Under the pieces are notes generated by a model, which worked only from the letters and a program-made list of their open reading frames with translations, did no database searches and had not been told where the DNA came from. From Crocinitomicaceae bacterium (GTDB lineage: Bacteria; Bacteroidota; Bacteroidia; Flavobacteriales_D; Crocinitomicaceae): a stretch of DNA of 64,000 bases. Position numbers and translations under genes: made by a program. Of this stretch, positions 26,420 to 35,594 are shown in pieces. The DNA is taken from assembly GCA_029249445.1 (NCBI GenBank), contig JAQWHI010000019.1, positions 1-64,000 of the forward strand, given 5' to 3'. The first letter of the stretch is position 1; every line of letters starts with the position of its first letter.

Positions 26420-28471
26420 TTAACTACTCTGATCAATTTTACGAACCATCGTTAGGATGGTTGCCAAGCCGACCGTTTCCCCAGTCTCATCGTAAATATC
26501 AACGAAGAATTTTACTATCCCTTTTGCAATGTCGTCCTCCGAACGTTTTTCCTGATCAATCTTCTCCTTAACCGTAAAACGCACTCCAATTGTTGCTCCT
26601 GGATAAACAGGTTTTGTAAAACGTGCTTCTTCAATACCGTAATTCAAAAGAACAGGCCCTTTCTTTGGATCGACAAACAAACCTGCCGCTTTTGAGAGAA
26701 GAAAATAACCATGTGCAACACGCTTTTCAAAAATTGTACCGGCCAAAGAAGTTTCATCCATGTGTGCATAAAAATTATCGCCCGAAACATTAGCAAAGTT
26801 GACAATGTCAGATTCAGTAACAGTGTGCTTGTGTGTAAAGACAGTATCACCAATCACCAACTCTTCAAAATGCTGTCTAAAAACGTGAGGATTGGCTTCT
26901 GGCATTGCGCCACCCACCTGAAACTGTTGTGTAATTTCCGTCAATGTTGAAGGGTGACCCTGAATCGCAGTTCTTTGAAGATAATGCAATATTCCCCGTT
27001 TTCCTCCCATTTCTTCTCCGCCCCCAGCACGACCAGGGCCGCCATGTGTTAACAGTGGCATTGGAGAACCGTGACCTGTGCTTTCCTTTGCACAATCCTC
27101 ATTTAAAACTAAAATACGTCCGTGCATACTTGCAGCACCGACTACATATTCTCTTGCTTCTCTGTTGTCCGGTGTTACGATCGAAGAAACCAATGATCCC
27201 TTACCCATTCGTGCCAATTCTATTGCCTCATCCATATTTTTGTAAGGCATAATAGTTGATACTGGTCCAAACGCCTCAACATTGTGGACATCCAATTTGT
27301 TGAATGGGTCATCATTTCTGAACAAAATTGGAGAGAAAAATGCTCCTTTTGACTTGTCTGCCCCAACAACATCAAAATTGTCCAAATCACCAAATACAAT
27401 TTCTTGTGACTTTGACAGATGTTCCACACTCTCACGAACGCGATCCACTTGTATTCGAGACGCCAACGCACCCATTCGAACACCTTCTTGAGCTGGATCA
27501 CCAATCACTGTCTTAGCCAAACGAGCGGCAATGCCTTCCTGCACTTCACCTATTAAGTTATCGGGTACAATCACACGTCGAATCGCTGTACATTTTTGCC
27601 CTGTTTTTACCGTTATTTCTCGAGTTACCTCTTTTATAAATAGATCGAATTCAGCGGTTCCGGGTATGGCTTTCTGTCCCAAGACAGAGGCATTTAAGGA
27701 GTCAGCTTCCAAGTTGAATGGTACACTTCTATCAGTAATATGCGGCAATCCCTTCAATAATTTTCCTGTATGTGCACTTCCTGTGAACGTTACTACATCC
27801 TCTGAATCAACATGATCAATGATTCCCCGACCGAGCCCACAAACCAGCTGGAGCGCCCCTTCAGGTAAAATTTCAGATGCGATAATATCACGCACCATTA
27901 CTTCAGTTAAAAAGCAAGTATATTCTGACGGTTTTACAACTGTTGGAACACCAGCCATCAAATTCACTGCAATCTTTTCAAGCATTCCCCATATGGGAAA
28001 GTTAAATGCATTGATATGAACGGCGATTCCTTGCTTCGGAACCATAATGTGATGTCCTATAAATGTTCCTTCTTTTGAAAGAGGTGCTGCACTTCCATCC
28101 ACGTAGTAGGGAAGATCCGGGAATTGCCGTCGCAACGACGCATTCGCAAATAAGTTTCCGATGCCTCCTTCAATATCAATCCATGAATCTACTTTAGTCG
28201 CTCCGGTCCAAGCACTCACCTCGTAGTATTTTTTCTTCAACGTCAAAAGGTGCAAGGCCAGCGCTTTCAGCATTCTCCCCCGCTCCTGAAACGTCATTTT
28301 CCGCAATTTCGGTCCACCTGTTCTTCTCCCATATTCAAGGATTGCATTGTAGTCAAATCCAGCACTGGAAGTTTCCCCAATAACTGAACCTGTAATCGCA
28401 TTGATCAATTGAGTTTCTACTCCATCACCATCTACCCATTGTCCTTGAATGTAACTTTTATACCGTTGCAT
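26420..28471 (-). CDS. paaZ: Bifunctional ALDH / enoyl-CoA hydratase PaaZ
   Basis: 683 aa, the normal length. N-terminal aldehyde dehydrogenase (INAFNFPIWGMLEKIA, LEADSLNASVLG, catalytic C294 in TGQKCTAIRRV) and C-terminal MaoC-like hotdog hydratase from about 530 (VSGDNFYAHMD, VAHGYFLLSKAAGL). In phenylacetate catabolism PaaZ opens the oxepin-CoA ring and oxidises the aldehyde. No other paa gene (paaABCDE, paaF-K) is in the window, so it is separated from the pathway or used for a different oxepin/semialdehyde. The upstream gap carries several dyads (28525-28594) that may control it. Confidence 0.95.
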   Translation of the reverse strand: MQRYKSYIQGQWVDGDGVETQLINAITGSVIGETSSAGFDYNAILEYGRRTGGPKLRKMTFQERGRMLKALALHLLTLKKKYYEVSAWTGATKVDSWIDIEGGIGNLFANASLRRQFPDLPYYVDGSAAPLSKEGTFIGHHIMVPKQGIAVHINAFNFPIWGMLEKIAVNLMAGVPTVVKPSEYTCFLTEVMVRDIIASEILPEGALQLVCGLGRGIIDHVDSEDVVTFTGSAHTGKLLKGLPHITDRSVPFNLEADSLNASVLGQKAIPGTAEFDLFIKEVTREITVKTGQKCTAIRRVIVPDNLIGEVQEGIAARLAKTVIGDPAQEGVRMGALASRIQVDRVRESVEHLSKSQEIVFGDLDNFDVVGADKSKGAFFSPILFRNDDPFNKLDVHNVEAFGPVSTIMPYKNMDEAIELARMGKGSLVSSIVTPDNREAREYVVGAASMHGRILVLNEDCAKESTGHGSPMPLLTHGGPGRAGGGEEMGGKRGILHYLQRTAIQGHPSTLTEITQQFQVGGAMPEANPHVFRQHFEELVIGDTVFTHKHTVTESDIVNFANVSGDNFYAHMDETSLAGTIFEKRVAHGYFLLSKAAGLFVDPKKGPVLLNYGIEEARFTKPVYPGATIGVRFTVKEKIDQEKRSEDDIAKGIVKFFVDIYDETGETVGLATILTMVRKIDQSS

Positions 28472-28491
28472 AATATTCCTTTTTTACGTTG

Positions 28492-28499
28492 CTAAGATA
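28492..28499 (-). promoter_or_regulatory. -7-like box (TATCTTAG) of paaZ
   Basis: TATCTTAG is one base off TAnnTTTG on the minus strand, 20 nt before the paaZ ATG. Confidence 0.35.
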
Positions 28500-28524
28500 A
28501 CCATATTTCCATCACCTTATAAAA

Positions 28525-28594
28525 TGACTGTGACTGACAAATTTATCAAAGTGATTGTCAATATTTACTGGTAAATATGTGATTTTATTTCACA
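28525..28594. promoter_or_regulatory. Cluster of dyad elements upstream of paaZ, possible operators
   Basis: Three inverted repeats and one tandem repeat lie in 70 bp just upstream of the paaZ -7 box: a tandem TGACTG pair (525-536); TGACAA at 535-540 facing TTGTCA at 555-560 (14-nt spacer); ATATTTAC at 561-568 facing GTAAATAT at 571-578 (2-nt spacer); and TGTGA at 578-582 facing TCACA at 590-594 (7-nt spacer). A TetR-type regulator (as PaaR) and a CRP/FNR-type protein are candidates. The block also lies after the dusB stop, so parts may serve transcript termination instead. Confidence 0.45.
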
Positions 28595-28628
28595 AATGGG
28601 GAGGTGTTTGGCGATCAAATATATGGGT

Positions 28629-29624
28629 TTAACTCACAAACTCGTAGCGATCGGCGTTCTCCTTGATTTCATCCAGCGTCTCACGAATTTCATTCAAATC
28701 AAACGAAGTCACCAGTTTCATCCTTGTTTTTTTAAAGTGGGCGATCCCCTTAAAATAATTCGTGTAGTGTCGCTTCATTTCTGCGATACCGAGAATTTCA
28801 CCTTTCCACTCAACACTCATTTCAAGATGTTGAATAGCCGCCTCCACTCGATCATTTACTGTAGGTGGAGCCAAATGTTCTCCCGTATTGATAAAGTGTT
28901 TAATTTCATTAAAAATCCATGGATATCCAATACTTGCGCGACCAATCATCACACCATCAACATTGTATCGGTTTTTGTATTCAACTGCTTTTTCAGGAGT
29001 GTCAATATCGCCATTTCCGAAAACAGGAATATTCATTCTCGGATTGTTTGCAACATCAGCAATTAAACTCCAATCCGCTTCACCCTTGTACATTTGTTTT
29101 CTTGTTCTGCCATGAATAGATATCGCCTCAATCCCAACATCCTGAAGCCGTTCCGCAACTTCGACAATATATTTCGAATCTTCATCCCAGCCGAGACGTG
29201 TTTTTACAGTAACTGGCAAGTGGGTCGACTTCACTATTTCCTTGGTCATCTCAACCATTTTGGGAATGTCTTGTAGAATTCCTGCCCCAGCACCTTTCAA
29301 TGCAACTTTTTTTACTGGACAGCCATAGTTAATGTCAATAATATCGGGGTTGGTCTGTTCTGTAATCCGTGTTGCCTGCTTCATACTTTCGATGTCATAA
29401 CCGAAAATTTGAATTCCTATTGGGCGCTCGTATTCATATATATCGAGTTTTTGAACACTTTTCATGGCATCTCGAATTAAGCCTTCCGAAGAGATAAATT
29501 CGGTATACATCAAATCGGCCCCGTGCTTTTTACACAAAGCACGGAATGGTGGGTCACTCACATCCTCCATAGGTGCTAGAATAAGAGGGAAATCACCCAA
29601 TTCTATGTCACGAATTTTTGCCAT
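28629..29624 (-). CDS. dusB: tRNA-dihydrouridine synthase
   Basis: 331 aa from ATG 29624 (an in-frame ATG six codons upstream is rejected because the -7 box lies between them). FMN TIM barrel opening with LILAPMEDVSDPPFR; catalytic cysteine C102 in DINYGCPVKKV; SIHGRTRKQMYKG and VFGNGDIDTPEKA at the FMN phosphate site; VMIGRASIGYPWIF. The wording resembles DusB rather than DusA or DusC, which reduces uridine at position 17 in tRNA. It is followed by the paaZ control region and preceded by the AsmA-family gene in the same direction. Confidence 0.93.
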   Translation of the reverse strand: MAKIRDIELGDFPLILAPMEDVSDPPFRALCKKHGADLMYTEFISSEGLIRDAMKSVQKLDIYEYERPIGIQIFGYDIESMKQATRITEQTNPDIIDINYGCPVKKVALKGAGAGILQDIPKMVEMTKEIVKSTHLPVTVKTRLGWDEDSKYIVEVAERLQDVGIEAISIHGRTRKQMYKGEADWSLIADVANNPRMNIPVFGNGDIDTPEKAVEYKNRYNVDGVMIGRASIGYPWIFNEIKHFINTGEHLAPPTVNDRVEAAIQHLEMSVEWKGEILGIAEMKRHYTNYFKGIAHFKKTRMKLVTSFDLNEIRETLDEIKENADRYEFVS

Positions 29625-29631
29625 CTGAATG

Positions 29632-29639
29632 CAAAGATA
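29632..29639 (-). promoter_or_regulatory. -7 box (TATCTTTG) of dusB
   Basis: Exact TAnnTTTG on the minus strand, ending 7 nt before ATG 29624; it implies a leader of at most a few nucleotides. Confidence 0.5.
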
Positions 29640-29697
29640 CATCGAATAAACAAATCTCTATGAATTGAACCCAATTGAAAAAGAGAAAACGCTTTAG

Positions 29698-32376
29698 TTA
29701 ATCGAAATCAAATTCTTCTTTTTTTGCGTTTTCTTTTTCCGATTCTTCACGCATCGCTTTGACCCATTTTCGAATCTTGGTATCCTTTTTAGGTTGTTTC
29801 TGCTTCATCAATTCATCAATCTCATCCAATGGATCCACATGGATAATAAGTTCCTCATGGGGGCGGCGTTCTTGAATATATTGCTTCACGGTAGTGTCAT
29901 TTTTAAACAATCCCAATCCAGTTTTAAGAATTGATTTTGCATCTCTTTTTGCAATTTCACGTATTTCTTTGTTGTGGGCCTTACTGGATGTTTTGTCCCA
30001 CTCAAAATTTGGATCATACAAATCTCCATACATGCGCATGAATACAAATCTTCCCGTGCCGTCGTCTTCAATCGTCCCAAACTCACTGTACTCATTTTGT
30101 TTGATATCTCTAAAGCGAAACCCAAATCGATAATCTATTTGGTTCTCAAATGTATGTTTACCTGACATCTCAATGTCAAGAGCTGACGATTGAATCGACA
30201 TCAACGGAATAGAGATCACTCCCTCTTTTATCAGTAAGGTGTTTTTAAGTCGATTAAATTTTAGGTCTTTTAGTTTTCGCTCAAAGGCGTCAATATTGTC
30301 CTTGCCAATAACCAAGCGAGCTCCTGTTGTTGCTTTTAAACTCTCCGTAATCTCTTTGAATGACTCAACACCAACCAATCGACCATTGTCCACTTGAACG
30401 CCGATCTGAGCCTTTATTGCATTCATTAATATCCCATTCCTTAAATCAAAAGGGGCGTCAAACTTTACATTCGCTTGGGCGGTTCCAGAAATGTTGGCTG
30501 ATTGAATGACATCCTGCTTAAAATTGTCCCACTCCGCAAATAGCTTCTGAAAGTTAATGTTGTTGGAAACAATCTGACTGCTGATATAAAAAATTTCAGG
30601 TTTACCCTCATCAATAATCAAAGAACCTCTGATATCAGCTCCGCCACTTGTAACAGAAATTTGTGGGAAGCTAATTTTTCGATTTCGTAGGTTCATATTT
30701 CCTCTCAACTGAGAAAATATATGTTTTTCATAACGGATTTCATCAACATCGAGAAAAATATTGCCCTCTATATCATCTGGAAGAATGAACGATCGTTCAC
30801 GAATCATCTTATCCTCTTTTGTGTCAGCACCTAGGTCTTTTAAATCAATCCATTTGCTTTTTAGCTGGACATCAGCAACAAGATTTCCGCGGTTTCTGAA
30901 ATAATTGATGACGTCCTTAAAAACACCATCCAGTTTGAAATCGGAACTGCCCACCTTGAGCGACACATCCTCCATTCCAATTCGATCGTTTCGCAAATAC
31001 GCCAAGCCATTGATGTTCTTATAGACTCGTTTGTCATTAATCAATTGCACATCGACCCGGTACAAACGCATTTTTCCTTCACAGCGATCTATTCGATAAT
31101 TGTATGAATCATTTCTTGTTGGTTCTGCCTGAACTTCAAAATTGGTTGAAACATCAACCGATCCCTTCAGTTTTTGGAAAGATGACAAACTGAACAGGGA
31201 CCTAAGCACAGCCAAATTCAGCACTCCATTCATCGAACCTGAAAGGTGAGGCGACTCAAATTTAGTCAAATAAATAGCGCCTTTAAAAGGGCCACCACGT
31301 GTTTTAAATCCAATTTCTTGAAGCTTCAAATATTCATTTTCAGCACCTCCGATGTTTGAATATTTCCCGTTGAAAGATAAGTCTGAGAGTTGAATGCCAC
31401 TGTCCGGATCACGGAGCATTCCTTTCTCAACACCAAAATAACACTCAATTTCCACTGGTGATGTCGCATCATTTGTTCCATTCATTTCCAATTCGAACAA
31501 TAAGGTGCCTGCTCCAGAGAACTTTTTAATCCCTTGCGTTTGTTCTACGAATAGGTTGTTCGCAGCATCTTTTATCGGGATATCTTTCCCTTTTAGATTA
31601 AAATTAAATCCGTCCTCATCCACATTTCCGTCAAATTGAAATGGAAGGTCTGCAATGTAAACGAGGGATTGTGGAATCTCTAAAGTTCCCGTCTTGGCAT
31701 TTACGTCAAGGCCTATAGATAATTTCGCTGGCTTGTTTGATACAAGAGGAACGGATCCACTTTTCGCAGAAATAATTTGAATATCTGCATCTGCTTTCGT
31801 AGTAAATATTTCCTCTGAAAACTCCCCATTCAATTCCATCGTATTAATCTGAACATCATACTCTTGAGCAGTTGCAACATTGGAGTAACTAAATCGGAAT
31901 TTCTCCATTTCGACCTTATCGAGGCGAAAATTAAAACTCTCTGAACTGGATTCCGAATCGGTTTCCTTTAAAATGTCGTAATTGTTTGCTCCCAGAGAAT
32001 CTACTTTTAATTTGAGTACTCCAGTGTTGACCTCCAGGGTCTTCACGTTATAATCTTCGTACCAAATATCTAGCGGATTCAATTTACAACGAATGCGATC
32101 GGAATACAGCAAGGTATCTCTTTCTGTAGAACCCTCAATGGCATCCTGAACAAATACATGATTAAAGTCAATGGATAAATTTGGAAACGTTCCCCAAAAG
32201 GTCAAATCAACTTCAGAAACGGTTACTTTTGCTTTGAGGTTTTCATTCAGCTTGCCAATTGCTAGCTGACAAATTTCATCCTTGTATATCCAAAGCAACA
32301 AAGAAATAAGCAGAAACAATCCAACTGCAATACTGAAAAACCATATTCCAATCTTTAACAAACGCCTCTTTCGCAT
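29698..32376 (-). CDS. AsmA-family envelope protein
   Basis: 892 aa. One N-terminal membrane helix (about 9-30) followed by an entirely periplasmic-type, beta-rich protein: KLNENLKAKVTVSEVDLTFW and NLSIDFNHVFVQD at the N-terminus are the conserved AsmA start, and a C-terminal AsmA-like region covers about 590-800. A charged tail of about 40 residues ends the protein (Lys/Glu rich). AsmA/TamB/YhdP-type proteins form hydrophobic bridges for phospholipid movement between the membranes; this role is inferred from the family. A 542-nt gap follows on the 5' side. Confidence 0.88.
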   Translation of the reverse strand: MRKRRLLKIGIWFFSIAVGLFLLISLLLWIYKDEICQLAIGKLNENLKAKVTVSEVDLTFWGTFPNLSIDFNHVFVQDAIEGSTERDTLLYSDRIRCKLNPLDIWYEDYNVKTLEVNTGVLKLKVDSLGANNYDILKETDSESSSESFNFRLDKVEMEKFRFSYSNVATAQEYDVQINTMELNGEFSEEIFTTKADADIQIISAKSGSVPLVSNKPAKLSIGLDVNAKTGTLEIPQSLVYIADLPFQFDGNVDEDGFNFNLKGKDIPIKDAANNLFVEQTQGIKKFSGAGTLLFELEMNGTNDATSPVEIECYFGVEKGMLRDPDSGIQLSDLSFNGKYSNIGGAENEYLKLQEIGFKTRGGPFKGAIYLTKFESPHLSGSMNGVLNLAVLRSLFSLSSFQKLKGSVDVSTNFEVQAEPTRNDSYNYRIDRCEGKMRLYRVDVQLINDKRVYKNINGLAYLRNDRIGMEDVSLKVGSSDFKLDGVFKDVINYFRNRGNLVADVQLKSKWIDLKDLGADTKEDKMIRERSFILPDDIEGNIFLDVDEIRYEKHIFSQLRGNMNLRNRKISFPQISVTSGGADIRGSLIIDEGKPEIFYISSQIVSNNINFQKLFAEWDNFKQDVIQSANISGTAQANVKFDAPFDLRNGILMNAIKAQIGVQVDNGRLVGVESFKEITESLKATTGARLVIGKDNIDAFERKLKDLKFNRLKNTLLIKEGVISIPLMSIQSSALDIEMSGKHTFENQIDYRFGFRFRDIKQNEYSEFGTIEDDGTGRFVFMRMYGDLYDPNFEWDKTSSKAHNKEIREIAKRDAKSILKTGLGLFKNDTTVKQYIQERRPHEELIIHVDPLDEIDELMKQKQPKKDTKIRKWVKAMREESEKENAKKEEFDFD

Positions 32377-32380
32377 TGAA

Positions 32381-32414
32381 CAAATTTATGCTATTACTAC
32401 TGATTCCATACAAA
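32381..32414 (-). promoter_or_regulatory. Promoter of the AsmA-family gene, box 4 nt before the start codon
   Basis: Minus-strand TTTG at 32411-32414, 22-nt spacer, then TAAATTTG at 32381-32388, ending 4 nt before ATG 32376. This is the best-formed of the promoters that leave no room for a leader. Confidence 0.55.
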
Positions 32415-32510
32415 ACCCCCTCTTACTTATTAACGCCATAATGTTGGGATTTGTTGTTGTTTCAAGCCAATAGTCTCAATGAGGAATCATTTAACTAATG
32501 GAAACATACA

Positions 32511-32702
32511 ATGTCATCATTACCTCTTTTATTCAAGCAAACCTTTTGCATCTTGTTCTATTTTTCCCTATCTTCAAATTACCTTACTCCTTCTTATATT
32601 TACACAAATCACGGAATTGAAGAGCCATCAAATTTTGGTGTACGCGACCATTTCTTGTATTTAAATTCAGGATTGACCTATACCTTCAATTGGAAGAAAT
32701 AA
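32511..32702 (+). pseudogene. Possible outer-membrane beta-barrel 3' remnant in the 32.4-32.9 kb gap
   Basis: A 63-codon frame whose last 35 residues (YTNHGIEEPSNFGVRDHF, then a final strand GLTYTFNWKK) look like the closing strands and C-terminal signal of a Bacteroidota outer-membrane barrel. The first half is not barrel-like and the ATG has no promoter. It may be the tail of a lost gene, or a chance frame. The rest of the 542-nt gap (32377-32918) shows nothing but the two flanking promoters. Confidence 0.3.
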
Positions 32703-32889
32703 TTGCTTTTTTTCAAGGTATTCTTCTCATTTTATTCTGTTGCTGCCGGTTCATTCTTTCTTAACGAAAGGTTCTGTATGTTGTGGCTGGGCTTGTTCAT
32801 TTTCAAATAAAATTCAAATACACACAAGGTTCTTAGAGAAAACAAGCAGAGCAACCATTAAATACACCCAAAAACCGATAGCTTTTTTC

Positions 32890-32897
32890 TATCTTTG
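32890..32897 (+). promoter_or_regulatory. -7 box (TATCTTTG) of the PfkB-DUF349 operon
   Basis: Exact TAnnTTTG, 21 nt before ATG 32919. No -33 TTG at the usual spacing. Confidence 0.5.
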
Positions 32898-32918
32898 CGC
32901 CTGAATTAAAACAGAACA

Positions 32919-33848
32919 ATGAGTTTACTTACAGTAGGATCAGTGGCTTTTGATGCAATCGAAACGCCATTCGGTAAAACAGACAAAATTATTGGTGGTG
33001 CAGGTACTTACATTGCATTGGCAGCTTCTTTCTATAACAACAAGCAAAATATCGTTTCAGTTGTTGGAGAGGATTTTCCAGAAGAAATGCTGAATCAACT
33101 AAAGAACAGAAATGTTAATTTGGAGGGACTGCAAATAAAAAAAGGAGAGAAAACATTCTTCTGGTCTGGAAAATACCACAACGATATGAATTCTAGAGAC
33201 ACGCTTGTCACTGAGCTCAATGTTTTGGAACACTTTAACCCTACGATCCCTGATAGCTATCAAGGCTGTGATTATCTCATGCTTGGAAATTTAAGCCCTC
33301 AAGTGCAACGTCAGGTGATTGAGCGCTTAACCGTACGTCCAAAATTAATTGCCATGGATACCATGAATTTTTGGATGGACATCGCAATGGACGACTTAAA
33401 AGAAACCTTAAAATTGATAGACGTGCTCATTATTAACGATGAAGAAGCCCGCCAACTATCAAATGAATACGCTTTGGTGAAAGCCGCAAAAGTAATTCGT
33501 GCTATGGGCCCCAAATACTTGATCATCAAAAAAGGAGAACACGGTGCATTATTGTTCCATGGAGACCATATGTTCTTTGCTCCAGCATTGCCTTTAGAAG
33601 AGGTTTTTGATCCAACAGGAGCTGGAGATACATTTGCCGGTGGTTTTATGGGATATATTGCAAGCACACAAGATATTTCATTTGAAAGTATGAAACGAGC
33701 AATTATAAACGGATCAGCGCTCGCTTCTTTCTGCGTGGAAGAGTTCGGGACTGAACGATTGATGAACATTACAAAAAAAGATTTAGAAGAACGCATTGAG
33801 GAGTTTGTTGCATTAACAAATTTTGATATGGTCCAAGTAATCAGCTAA
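32919..33848 (+). CDS. PfkB-family carbohydrate/nucleoside kinase
   Basis: 309 aa ribokinase-fold kinase. Signature 1 region IIGGAGTYIALAASFY and signature 2 FDPTGAGDTFAGGFMGY with the catalytic aspartate and anion hole. The opening SLLTVGSVAFDAIETPFG resembles the adenosine-kinase-like branch of Bacteroidota, but the substrate (adenosine, ribose or another sugar) cannot be assigned. It starts an operon with the DUF349 protein, which follows after 6 nt. Confidence 0.88.
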   Translation: MSLLTVGSVAFDAIETPFGKTDKIIGGAGTYIALAASFYNNKQNIVSVVGEDFPEEMLNQLKNRNVNLEGLQIKKGEKTFFWSGKYHNDMNSRDTLVTELNVLEHFNPTIPDSYQGCDYLMLGNLSPQVQRQVIERLTVRPKLIAMDTMNFWMDIAMDDLKETLKLIDVLIINDEEARQLSNEYALVKAAKVIRAMGPKYLIIKKGEHGALLFHGDHMFFAPALPLEEVFDPTGAGDTFAGGFMGYIASTQDISFESMKRAIINGSALASFCVEEFGTERLMNITKKDLEERIEEFVALTNFDMVQVIS

Positions 33849-33854
33849 TCAGAT

Positions 33855-35594
33855 ATGGAATACGTAGATTTTATTGAACAGTTAAAAACGCATGTCGCAC
33901 AAGAAGACCTTCTCGCAATCAGCAATGATGTGAATGAATTAAGAACAAAATTTAACGATTATGTGCTTGAGGAAGAGCGCAAACAACAAGTAGCTCAATT
34001 AAAAGAAGACGCCTCAAAAGAAGCAGATGAATCTTTAGATCAATCTTCGGAGGAAGTCCTGTCCAATGATGCGCTCCTCGAACTGAAGGAATCCTTCTAT
34101 GAAATCTACAATGATTACAAGAAAAAGAAAAAAGAAATTATTGATGCACGAAATGAGACAGAATCGAAAAATCTCACCGCAAAACGTGCATTGATCGCAC
34201 AACTTCAAAAAGTTGTAACCACAGAAGAAAATATTGGCACTGCTTTCGCATCTTTCAAAGAGATTCAAGAAAACTGGAAAGTTATTGGGGATATCCCAAG
34301 AGCAAAACGCAATGAGATTCAAGCGGAATATTCAAAATTACTAGAAGACTTCTTCTACAATATCAAAATATACAAAGAGTTAAAAGACCACGATTTTCAT
34401 CGCAATTACCAACTGAAAACAGAAGTAATTGAACGCTTGAAAGCGCTGATAGAGGTTAAAAGTATCAAAGAAGTGGAATCTCAACTCAAAAGCATCCAAA
34501 ATGATTGGGAGGACATTGGTCCTGTTCCAAATGAGAAATGGGAAGCCGTAAAAGATGCCTATTGGACCGAGGTAAGATCATCTTATGAACGAATCAATCG
34601 CTTCTACGATGACCAGCGCTCAAAGCAACAGGAAAACCTGAAGAAAAAACAAGCACTCCTCGAAACAATAGATGCAATTTCGAACTCGATTGAAACACTA
34701 AGTTCAGTCAAAGAATGGGATGCAAAAACTTCTGAAATTCTTGCGATTCAAAAAGAGTGGAAGACCATTGGTTTTGGTCCAAAAAAAGAGAATGACGAAA
34801 TTTGGAAAGCATTCCGTGCCTCATGTGATGTCTTTTTTGATGCAAAAAAGGTGTTTTTTGGAAAGGTCAATGAAGCATTTGACGGCATTGCGAAAAAGAA
34901 ACAAGTACTTATTGAGAAGGCAGTAGAATTAAGTTCATCGACTGAATGGAAAGAAACTGCAAACAAATTGATTCAGCTTCAAAAGCAGTGGAAAACAATA
35001 GGGCATTCTGGAAGAAAGAATGAACAAAAATTGTGGAAAGCATTTCGTGAGGCCTGCGACAATTTCTTCAATGCACGAAAAGCTTATTTTGATGATCAAG
35101 ACAAAGCATTTGAAAATAATCTCGCCGACAAAGAAGCATTACTGACAGAAATACAAGCATATAAACTACCCGCTGACAAAAAAGAGGCACTAACTGCATT
35201 GAAAGCCTACTCCGATAAATTTAATGCAATCGGAAAAGTGCCGATGCGTCAGAAAGATGGTATTTTTAAACGGTTCAAAGGGGCAATGGACACGCACTAT
35301 GGAGCATTGAAGGTTGAAGGTGCAGAAAAGAATGCAATTATGTTTAAAGCGAAGATTGATACAATTCAATCCAGTCCTGATGCCGCTCGGATGTTTAGAA
35401 ACATGAAAAATGACCTTCGCAAGGACATCGAAAAGCATCAAAAAGAAATTACACTTCTCGGCAATAACCTTGGTTTCTTTGCCAATAGTAAAGGAGCAGA
35501 TGCATTAAAAAAAGACGTCGAAAAGAAAATCAATCGTGCACAAAAAACCATTGACGATATCAAACAAAAACTTAAACTGATTCCGAATGAATAG
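33855..35594 (+). CDS. DUF349 repeat protein
   Basis: 579 aa, highly charged and helical. About five DUF349 units are visible, each with W-x-x-I-G then P/G and a second W or F: NWKVIGDIP (about 135), DWEDIGPVP (about 216), EWKTIGFGP (about 298), QWKTIGHSG (about 376) and KFNAIGKVP (about 455). DUF349 occurs in coiled-coil bacterial proteins of unsettled function. Its stop overlaps the next gene by 8 nt. Coupling to a PfkB kinase may mean shared regulation only. Confidence 0.9.
   Translation: MEYVDFIEQLKTHVAQEDLLAISNDVNELRTKFNDYVLEEERKQQVAQLKEDASKEADESLDQSSEEVLSNDALLELKESFYEIYNDYKKKKKEIIDARNETESKNLTAKRALIAQLQKVVTTEENIGTAFASFKEIQENWKVIGDIPRAKRNEIQAEYSKLLEDFFYNIKIYKELKDHDFHRNYQLKTEVIERLKALIEVKSIKEVESQLKSIQNDWEDIGPVPNEKWEAVKDAYWTEVRSSYERINRFYDDQRSKQQENLKKKQALLETIDAISNSIETLSSVKEWDAKTSEILAIQKEWKTIGFGPKKENDEIWKAFRASCDVFFDAKKVFFGKVNEAFDGIAKKKQVLIEKAVELSSSTEWKETANKLIQLQKQWKTIGHSGRKNEQKLWKAFREACDNFFNARKAYFDDQDKAFENNLADKEALLTEIQAYKLPADKKEALTALKAYSDKFNAIGKVPMRQKDGIFKRFKGAMDTHYGALKVEGAEKNAIMFKAKIDTIQSSPDAARMFRNMKNDLRKDIEKHQKEITLLGNNLGFFANSKGADALKKDVEKKINRAQKTIDDIKQKLKLIPNE

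Noticed and set aside
32479-32664. A 61-codon frame overlapping the barrel-like frame in another phase
   Set aside because: Composition is not protein-like, no promoter or homology cues; only the other frame in this gap shows barrel-like residues.
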